From positions 159,328 through 223,327 of the forward strand of contig SVBX01000001.1 of assembly GCA_015058655.1 (NCBI GenBank): DNA of 64,000 nt, given 5' to 3'. Every line of letters starts with the position of its first letter. Positions within the stretch are counted from its first letter, which is position 1. Shown piece after piece: positions 58,592 to 64,000 of the stretch. Source of the DNA: Pseudoselenomonas ruminantium (GTDB lineage Bacteria; Bacillota; Negativicutes; Selenomonadales; Selenomonadaceae). Made by a program: the position numbers and the translations under genes. The notes below the pieces were generated by a model. That model ran no database searches. It was given only the letters and a program-made list of their open reading frames with translations, and was not told where the DNA came from.

Positions 58592-59386
58592 TTACTTATG
58601 CAAAACATAACGGACAATGACATACCCCACGCCGTAAAGCAAGAACATGGGCAGGGCAATCATAGACTGGGTGAAGATGTCCGGCGTGGGGGTGATGATG
58701 GCGCCTATCACGAAGGACAGGAATATCACGATGCGGAAATGCCGCCCCAAAAAGGCCGAGCTCACCAACCCCATCTTGCCTAAGATAGTGATAATGAGCG
58801 GCAACTCGAACACAAAGCCGAAGGGCAGCACAAAGGTCAGCACGAAGTCAAAGTAATTCCCCACGGAGAACATGGCCTCCAAATCCGCGCCCCCAAAGCC
58901 CATGAAGAACTTCACCGCCGTAGGCAGCACCAGGAAAAAGGAAAAGGCCAGGCCGATGAAAAAGAGCACCACCGAAGCAGGCACGATAAGCCCCAGCACC
59001 ATGCGCTCCCGCACTGTGAGAGCAGGCAAAAAGAACCGCCAGACATGGAAGAAAACCACCGGCAGTGCCAGCAAGAAGCCCACGAATACCGACACCTTCA
59101 GATAGGTGAAGAATGCCTCCGAGGGCTGCATGAAGTAGAGCTTCCCCACGGGCAGGGTGAGGTAGTGCATGATGGTCTCGATGAAGTAATAGCCCACGCA
59201 GCTGCCCAGAGCCACGGCAATAAGGCTCTTGATGAGGCGGCTCCGCAGTTCCGTCAGATGGGCCGTCAGGCTCATGCTGCCGTCGTCGTCCGCCTCCGTC
59301 ACCTCGGAGATGATCTCACCGCCCGCCTGAGCCGCCGGTAAGGCCTGCTCTGCCTGTTTGTTATTCTCTAACTCTGCCAAAGCCAT
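58592..59386 (-). CDS. tatC: Twin-arginine translocase TatC
   Basis: MSLTAHLTELRSRLIKSLIAVALGS; PSEAFFTYLKVSVFVGFLLALPVVFFHVWRFFLPAL. Confidence 0.95.
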   Translation of the reverse strand: MALAELENNKQAEQALPAAQAGGEIISEVTEADDDGSMSLTAHLTELRSRLIKSLIAVALGSCVGYYFIETIMHYLTLPVGKLYFMQPSEAFFTYLKVSVFVGFLLALPVVFFHVWRFFLPALTVRERMVLGLIVPASVVLFFIGLAFSFFLVLPTAVKFFMGFGGADLEAMFSVGNYFDFVLTFVLPFGFVFELPLIITILGKMGLVSSAFLGRHFRIVIFLSFVIGAIITPTPDIFTQSMIALPMFLLYGVGYVIVRYVLHK

Positions 59387-59598
59387 CAGCCCTTATCATT
59401 CTTTTCGGAGAGTTCCTTGGGCTGCTCCGTCACATTCACCATCTTCTCCTCATTCTTCTCCGGCTCCGTAGTGGCAGACTTGAACTCCCGTATGCTCTTG
59501 CCCAAAGCCTTGCCCACATCAGGCAGCTTGCCGGGGCCAAAGAGCACCAGACCGATAATCAGTATAATAATAAGTTCCGGTACACCTAAACCAAACAT
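59386..59598 (-). CDS. tatA: Twin-arginine translocase TatA/E
   Basis: MFGLGVPELIIILIIGLVLFGPGKLPDVGKALGKSIREFK. Confidence 0.95.
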   Translation of the reverse strand: MFGLGVPELIIILIIGLVLFGPGKLPDVGKALGKSIREFKSATTEPEKNEEKMVNVTEQPKELSEKNDKG

Positions 59599-59686
59599 TG
59601 ATAATACCTCCCCTTCCTCAATATAAACAGATATTATTATTGTAACACTATTGCTCAGATTTTGTCGACAGACAAATTCGCAGTAA

Positions 59687-59875
59687 TCACTTCTCTACTC
59701 TTATCGCTCCCACCGGGCAGTCCTCTGCTGCCTGCAGAGCATCATCTATGGCGTAGTCAGGCAGTTCCCGATAGCCCTCTGCCAGCCCCTGCTCTCCCAT
59801 GCGGAACCCTTCGGGGCAGGCCTGGGCGCAGAGGCCGCAGGCCAGACAGAGTTTTTCGTCCACATATCCTCTCAT
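59687..59875 (-). CDS. 4Fe-4S ferredoxin
   Basis: CLACGLCAQACPEGF...AEDCPVGAIRVEK. Confidence 0.88.
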   Translation of the reverse strand: MRGYVDEKLCLACGLCAQACPEGFRMGEQGLAEGYRELPDYAIDDALQAAEDCPVGAIRVEK

Positions 59876-60825
59876 GGCTGCCTCCTTACGCCCCTGCCGT
59901 CGAAGTCAGGCACATATTCCTCGCTGGCGGCTCTCCGTTCCTGGATATAGCAGCGGGTAATGCCCAGCTCACGGGCGTGCTCCACCACAGACTCATACTC
60001 GAAGGTAGTGAGGCGGCGGTTCAGATGCTTGAACTCTCCAGCCCGGTACATGGGAGTATACTGGCTCATAAGGCTTATCTGCACCTCATCGCCGAACTCC
60101 TGCCAGAGCCAGTCGAGAATGGCCATGCTCTCATGGCGGTGGCCGGGCAGCACCATGTGGCGGACTATGACACCACGCTCAAGACTGCCTTCCTCATGGA
60201 ACCGCAGCGGCCCCACTTGCCGGAACATAGCCCTGATGGCAGCTTTAGCTGCCTCAGGATAGTCCGATGCCGCAGAATATGCCCCCGCGCTTTCCCCACT
60301 GAGGTACTTCAAGTCAGGCAGGTAAATATCCACATACCCTTTCAAAGCCTCGATGGTTTCTTCCCTTTCGTAAGCGCCGGAATTGTAAACCACAGGCAGG
60401 ACAAATCCCCTTTCCTTCGCCATGGCCAGGGCATGGATAATCTGGGGCACATAGTGGGTGGGAGTCACCAGATCAAGGGTGGCAGCTCCCCGCTCTTGCT
60501 GCTCCAAGAAGATTTCCGCCAAACGCTCGTCCGTCACTTCCTCCCCCTTGCCCCCATGGCTGATTTCATGGTTCTGGCAAAAACAACAGCGCAGGTTGCA
60601 ATAGGAAAAAAAGACCGTGCCCGCCCCCTTGTCCCCCGTGAGACAAGGTTCCTCCCAAGGGTGCAGGGAAACAAGGGCTATGCGAGCTTTTTCACCCGCA
60701 CCGCAGAAGCCGGCCCGCTCATACCTATCCACGCCGCAAGCCCTGGGGCAAAGGCGGCAGTCATGCAAATCAATAGTCATAGTCAAAACACTCCTTGCTA
60801 AAAAGGCTAACACCTGCCGCATCAC
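59872..60825 (-). CDS. Radical SAM protein (PflA/PflX-like)
   Basis: CRLCPRACGVDRYERAGFCG; FFSYCNLRCCFCQNHEIS CX3CX2C. Confidence 0.88.
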   Translation of the reverse strand: MMRQVLAFLARSVLTMTIDLHDCRLCPRACGVDRYERAGFCGAGEKARIALVSLHPWEEPCLTGDKGAGTVFFSYCNLRCCFCQNHEISHGGKGEEVTDERLAEIFLEQQERGAATLDLVTPTHYVPQIIHALAMAKERGFVLPVVYNSGAYEREETIEALKGYVDIYLPDLKYLSGESAGAYSAASDYPEAAKAAIRAMFRQVGPLRFHEEGSLERGVIVRHMVLPGHRHESMAILDWLWQEFGDEVQISLMSQYTPMYRAGEFKHLNRRLTTFEYESVVEHARELGITRCYIQERRAASEEYVPDFDGRGVRRQP

Positions 60826-60898
60826 TTGGCAAGAGGAGAGGAAAAACTTGCAGGAAAAGCCTTTTATGATATGTCCACGATGATATAACTCGGAAGAA

Positions 60899-61243
60899 GA
60901 TGTCCCCCACCTCTGTAGGCAATGTCATTTAGTTAAGCCTTCCCCTTGAGGGGAAGGTGCCCCGTTAGGGGCGGATGAGGTGGAGCGTTCTCTCGTTAAT
61001 CTGCCTTATCTTGTTCATTTGCACCTCATCCGTCAGCCTTCGGCTGCCACCTTCCCCTCAAGGGGAAGGCTGTTGAGACAATGATGCTTAACTTAATGAC
61101 ATTGCCTCTGTAGGTGGGGGTGGCTAATATCATAACAGGCGGGAGCGCATATCTCCCGCCTCGTGCGACGCGAAGCTAGTCCCTGTGGGAAAAGGCCAAG
61201 AGGAAGCTTTGTCTATCGACAAAGCTGGAACAATGGCCTTATA
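60899..61243 (+). repeat. Dispersed ~140-bp hairpin repeat, copy B, interrupted by the 185-bp MITE
   Basis: GATGTCCCCCACCTCTGTAGG [MITE] CCTCTGTAGGTGGGGGTGGC...AACAATGGCCTTATAA. Confidence 0.8.
60920..61104. mobile_element. 185-bp MITE with 18-bp TIRs (17/18) and 10-bp TSD
   Basis: CAATGTCATTTAGTTAAG ... CTTAACTTAATGACATTG flanked by CCTCTGTAGG at 60910-60919 and 61105-61114. Confidence 0.9.
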
Positions 61244-61274
61244 ATAGAGAAACACTATCCTAAGGAGGAATTTC

Positions 61275-61859
61275 ATGTCAGAAGAAGAACTTGCCCGGGT
61301 GCGGAAGGACACGCCCCATTTTTTCTGGGAACTTTTCAAATCCACCTTTCTCATCAGCGCCTTTACCGTAGGGGGCGGCTTTGTGATCATACCGCTGCTC
61401 CGCGCCAAATATGTAGACGAATACGGCTGGCTGGACGACAAGGAGACCCTCAATCTCGTTTCCATCGCCCAGTCCATGCCAGGAGTTGTGGCCTGCAACT
61501 CTGCCATCATGCTGGGCTACCGCATGGCGGGCCTTGCAGGCACCCTCACCACCCTTTTTGCCACCATTCTGCCGCCGCTCATCACCATTTCCATCATCTC
61601 CTGCTTCTATGATCTCTTCGCCCATAACGAATATGTGCGCTACGCCCTCAAGGGCATGCAGTGCGGCGCCACTGCCATCATCATCAATGTGGCCTATGAC
61701 CTCTTGAAGAAGCAGCTCAAAAAGAAACTGGCCCTGCCCCTGGCCATTATCGCAGGCACTTTTATCGCCAATTACTGCTTCGGCATAAACATCATGCTGC
61801 TGGTAGTGCTGGACGGCCTTATTGGCCTTGCCCTCATGCGTGACAGCAAGTACAACTAA
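61275..61859 (+). CDS. Chromate transporter, half-length subunit 1
   Basis: FWELFKSTFLISAFTVGGGFVIIPLLRAKYVDEYGWL; SIAQSMPGVVACNSAIMLGYRMAG. Confidence 0.9.
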   Translation: MSEEELARVRKDTPHFFWELFKSTFLISAFTVGGGFVIIPLLRAKYVDEYGWLDDKETLNLVSIAQSMPGVVACNSAIMLGYRMAGLAGTLTTLFATILPPLITISIISCFYDLFAHNEYVRYALKGMQCGATAIIINVAYDLLKKQLKKKLALPLAIIAGTFIANYCFGINIMLLVVLDGLIGLALMRDSKYN

Positions 61860-61869
61860 GGAGACCCCC

Positions 61870-62442
61870 ATGATATATTTACATCTTTATCTTGAATTTG
61901 TTAAAGTAGGCCTCTTCTGCGTAGGGGGCGGCTATGCCTCCATGCCCCTCATCCAGGCTGCCGTGGTGGAAGGCAATCACTGGCTCTCCCTCAGCGAGTT
62001 CGTGGACATCTTCACCATCTCCCAGATGACCCCCGGCCCCATCGGCATCAATGCCGCCACCTTCGCAGGCATGAAGGTGGCGGGACCAGGCGGCGCCATC
62101 CTCGCCACCCTTGGCTTCGTCACCCCCTCCCTCATACTCTGCATCATCGTGTCCAAGCTCTTTTTCAGATACGGTGATATCGGCCCCATACGCGGCCTCC
62201 TGAATGGCCTGCGCCCCGCCGTCATCGCCCTCATCTGCTCCGCGGGCCTGGGCTTCATCATTCTCTCCCTCTGGAACGAAGAAACCCTGCCCGCCAGTCC
62301 CCTCGAAAACCTCGACCCCATCGGCATCATCATGCTCATAGCCACCTTCATCGCCGTACGCCTGAAGGTCAGCGTCATCAAACTGCTGGCAGGCTCAGGG
62401 GTCTGCGGTCTCCTGCTGGGCATGATGGGAAAATTCTTCTAA
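61870..62442 (+). CDS. Chromate transporter, half-length subunit 2
   Basis: YLEFVKVGLFCVGGGYASMPLIQAAVVEGNHWLSLSEFVDIFTISQMTPGPIGINAATFAG. Confidence 0.9.
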   Translation: MIYLHLYLEFVKVGLFCVGGGYASMPLIQAAVVEGNHWLSLSEFVDIFTISQMTPGPIGINAATFAGMKVAGPGGAILATLGFVTPSLILCIIVSKLFFRYGDIGPIRGLLNGLRPAVIALICSAGLGFIILSLWNEETLPASPLENLDPIGIIMLIATFIAVRLKVSVIKLLAGSGVCGLLLGMMGKFF

Positions 62443-62461
62443 GGCCTCATTTCAAAAGGGC

Positions 62462-62508
62462 AGTCCGATTAAATCGACATTCCACTGTTGATTTAATCGG
62501 ACTTTTTT
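62462..62508 (+). terminator. Terminator after the chromate transporter pair
   Basis: AGTCCGATTAAATC-N14-GATTTAATCGGACTTTTTT, 14-bp perfect stem. Confidence 0.85.
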
Positions 62509-62515
62509 GCTATAC

Positions 62516-62553
62516 TTCGATTAAACAAACAATCCACTGCTGATTTGATCGAA
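62516..62553. repeat. Second imperfect palindrome related to the preceding terminator hairpin
   Basis: TTCGATTAAACAAACAATCCACTGCTGATTTGATCGAA; 28/34 identity to the first unit. Confidence 0.7.
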
Positions 62554-62565
62554 TGGTAACAAAAT

Positions 62566-63822
62566 ATGTATATAAATCGTACTATTGAAGAAGCCATCAA
62601 GAAGATGGGCGAATCATTTCCCTGCATTGTCATATACGGTGCCAGACAGGTAGGTAAGTCCACCACCATCAATCACATCTTTGGCGAAAACTACGCCAAA
62701 GTTACCTTAGACGATGCAGAGGATCGCAACCTTGCCCTAAACAATCCCAAGCTGTTCCTCGAAACCTACGGCTGGCCCCTAGTCATTGATGAAATACAAA
62801 AAGCTCCTCTGCTGCTCGATGAGATAAAGAAGCGCATAGACGAACAGCGGCTAGCCTGGCTGAACAGCAACCAGACTCGACAGCTCATGTATATTCTCAG
62901 TGGCTCCAACCGCTTCGAACTCCAGCAAGGGGTATCTGATTCACTGGCCGGACGCTGCGGAATCCTGGAAATGACCTCCTTTTCCCAGGCAGAAAAGCAA
63001 AACTCCATCGGCAGCCTTTTCCAGCCGGAAATCCCCCCACTGCTCAAGCGTGAGAAACAACTGAAAATCCCCTATCGCTCCCGCAAGGAAATCTTTGCGG
63101 ACATCTTCCAAGGCGGTATGCCGGACATCTGCACCCAAGTATCCGAGCGAGAACTATACTTCAAGTCCTATGTCAATACCTACATCGAGAAAGACATCCG
63201 CAAAATAATCGCCGCCGACAATGAACTTACCTTCCGCAACTTCATTTCCCTCCTGGCCCTGCGCACCGCCCAAGAATTCCATCCCGGAGAGCTGGCCAAT
63301 GCCGTGGGCATCGACACCCGCACCTGCAAAAGATGGCTTTCCATACTTGAAACCTCTGGTATTATCTTTCTCTTGCAACCCTATATGGCCAAAATGTCCA
63401 AGCGCATCATCAAGGCTCCAAAGGTCTATTTCATGGATACGGGTCTCTGCGCCTATCTCTGTAAATGGCCCAATGCCGAAATGCTGGAAAGCTGCGCCAT
63501 GAGTGGTGCTTTCTTCGAAACCTATGTGGTAAGCGAAATCCTGAAAAACGCCCATGCCCACGGCCTTGACCCCAAGGCTTATCTTTTCTGCTACAGGGAT
63601 ATAGACCAGAAAGAGGTAGACCTTATCTATGTCCAGCAAGACAGTATCTATCCCATAGAAATAAAAAAAGGCCTGAACCCCAATAACCCCACCAAGAACT
63701 TTTCCGTCCTAAAAAAATATAACCAGCCCATAAAAACCGGACTGGTTATTGATACCTGCGATAAAATACGTCCTATCAACGAGGAAGCCTGGACATATCC
63801 TGTATATTTGCTTGGAATGTAA
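62566..63822 (+). CDS. AAA ATPase with C-terminal DUF4143
   Basis: CIVIYGARQVGKSTTINHIFGENYAKVTLDDAEDRNLA; YIEKDIRKIIAADNELTFRNFISLLALRTAQEF; FFETYVVSEILKNA. Confidence 0.9.
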   Translation: MYINRTIEEAIKKMGESFPCIVIYGARQVGKSTTINHIFGENYAKVTLDDAEDRNLALNNPKLFLETYGWPLVIDEIQKAPLLLDEIKKRIDEQRLAWLNSNQTRQLMYILSGSNRFELQQGVSDSLAGRCGILEMTSFSQAEKQNSIGSLFQPEIPPLLKREKQLKIPYRSRKEIFADIFQGGMPDICTQVSERELYFKSYVNTYIEKDIRKIIAADNELTFRNFISLLALRTAQEFHPGELANAVGIDTRTCKRWLSILETSGIIFLLQPYMAKMSKRIIKAPKVYFMDTGLCAYLCKWPNAEMLESCAMSGAFFETYVVSEILKNAHAHGLDPKAYLFCYRDIDQKEVDLIYVQQDSIYPIEIKKGLNPNNPTKNFSVLKKYNQPIKTGLVIDTCDKIRPINEEAWTYPVYLLGM

Positions 63823-63853
63823 ATCCTAACTTCAGCAATGGTGTATAATATTG

Positions 63854-63952
63854 GTATAACGAGTACAAGATGTCCCCCACTTCCATAAGTGGGGGCGGCA
63901 AACTACTAACAGGCGGCGAGTTAATATCTCCCGCCTCGTGCGACGCGAAGCT
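63854..63952 (+). repeat. Dispersed ~140-bp hairpin repeat, copy C (homology ends at 63952)
   Basis: GTATAACGAGTACAAGATGTCCCCCACTTCCATAAGTGGGGG...GGCGAGTTAATATCTCCCGCCTCGTGCGACGCGAAGCT. Confidence 0.85.
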
Positions 63953-64000
63953 GTTATGTAGTGACTTTTGTCAAGCCCCAATTTTGGGGAATTTTCACCC

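Noticed and set aside
61275-62442. Split chromate transporter as a novel arrangement
   Set aside because: Paired half-length ChrA genes are a well-known form.
1-64000. CRISPR array, retron or rRNA operon
   Set aside because: No regularly spaced direct repeats, reverse transcriptase ORF or rRNA sequence was seen.

Overview
A roughly 64 kb chromosomal window that looks like a Selenomonas/Negativicutes-type genome (inference from gene content and protein style only). Most of it is ordinary core metabolism on the minus strand: a flgB fragment, a six-gene glycogen cluster (fused GH13-GH77, glgA, glgB, glgP, glgD, glgC), an SbmA/YddA-like ABC transporter, a beta-glucoside PTS/GH1 operon with a divergent GntR regulator, an HD-GYP protein, an MCP coupled to an orphan periplasmic binding protein, a two-component system, a lone dhaL, gltX followed by three tandem tRNA-Glu(CTC) genes, fhs/folD, UbiA/UbiD-like genes, tatAC, a radical SAM/ferredoxin pair, split chromate transporters and a DUF4143-type ATPase. 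The accessory part is about 37.1-50.9 kb, directly downstream of the tRNA-Glu array. It holds an MNT-type nucleotidyltransferase with a truncated partner, a Phd/VapC-type TA pair, a truncated AAA-ATPase/PD-(D/E)XK-family gene, an XRE+ImmA/IrrE pair behind a consensus promoter bracketed by two perfect palindromes, a tightly coupled three-gene DUF4417/His-rich/acidic operon, and a complete type I R-M system. The clearest structural discoveries are small non-coding elements: a 185-bp MITE (18-bp TIRs, 10-bp TSD) nested inside a copy of a dispersed ~140-bp hairpin repeat, a second unrelated 166-bp MITE (17-bp perfect TIRs) upstream of folD, and a MITE remnant that supplies the 3' end of a zinc-ribbon ORF. 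No CRISPR array, rRNA or complete autonomous transposon was seen. Product names rest on recognition of protein motifs by eye; no database search was run.
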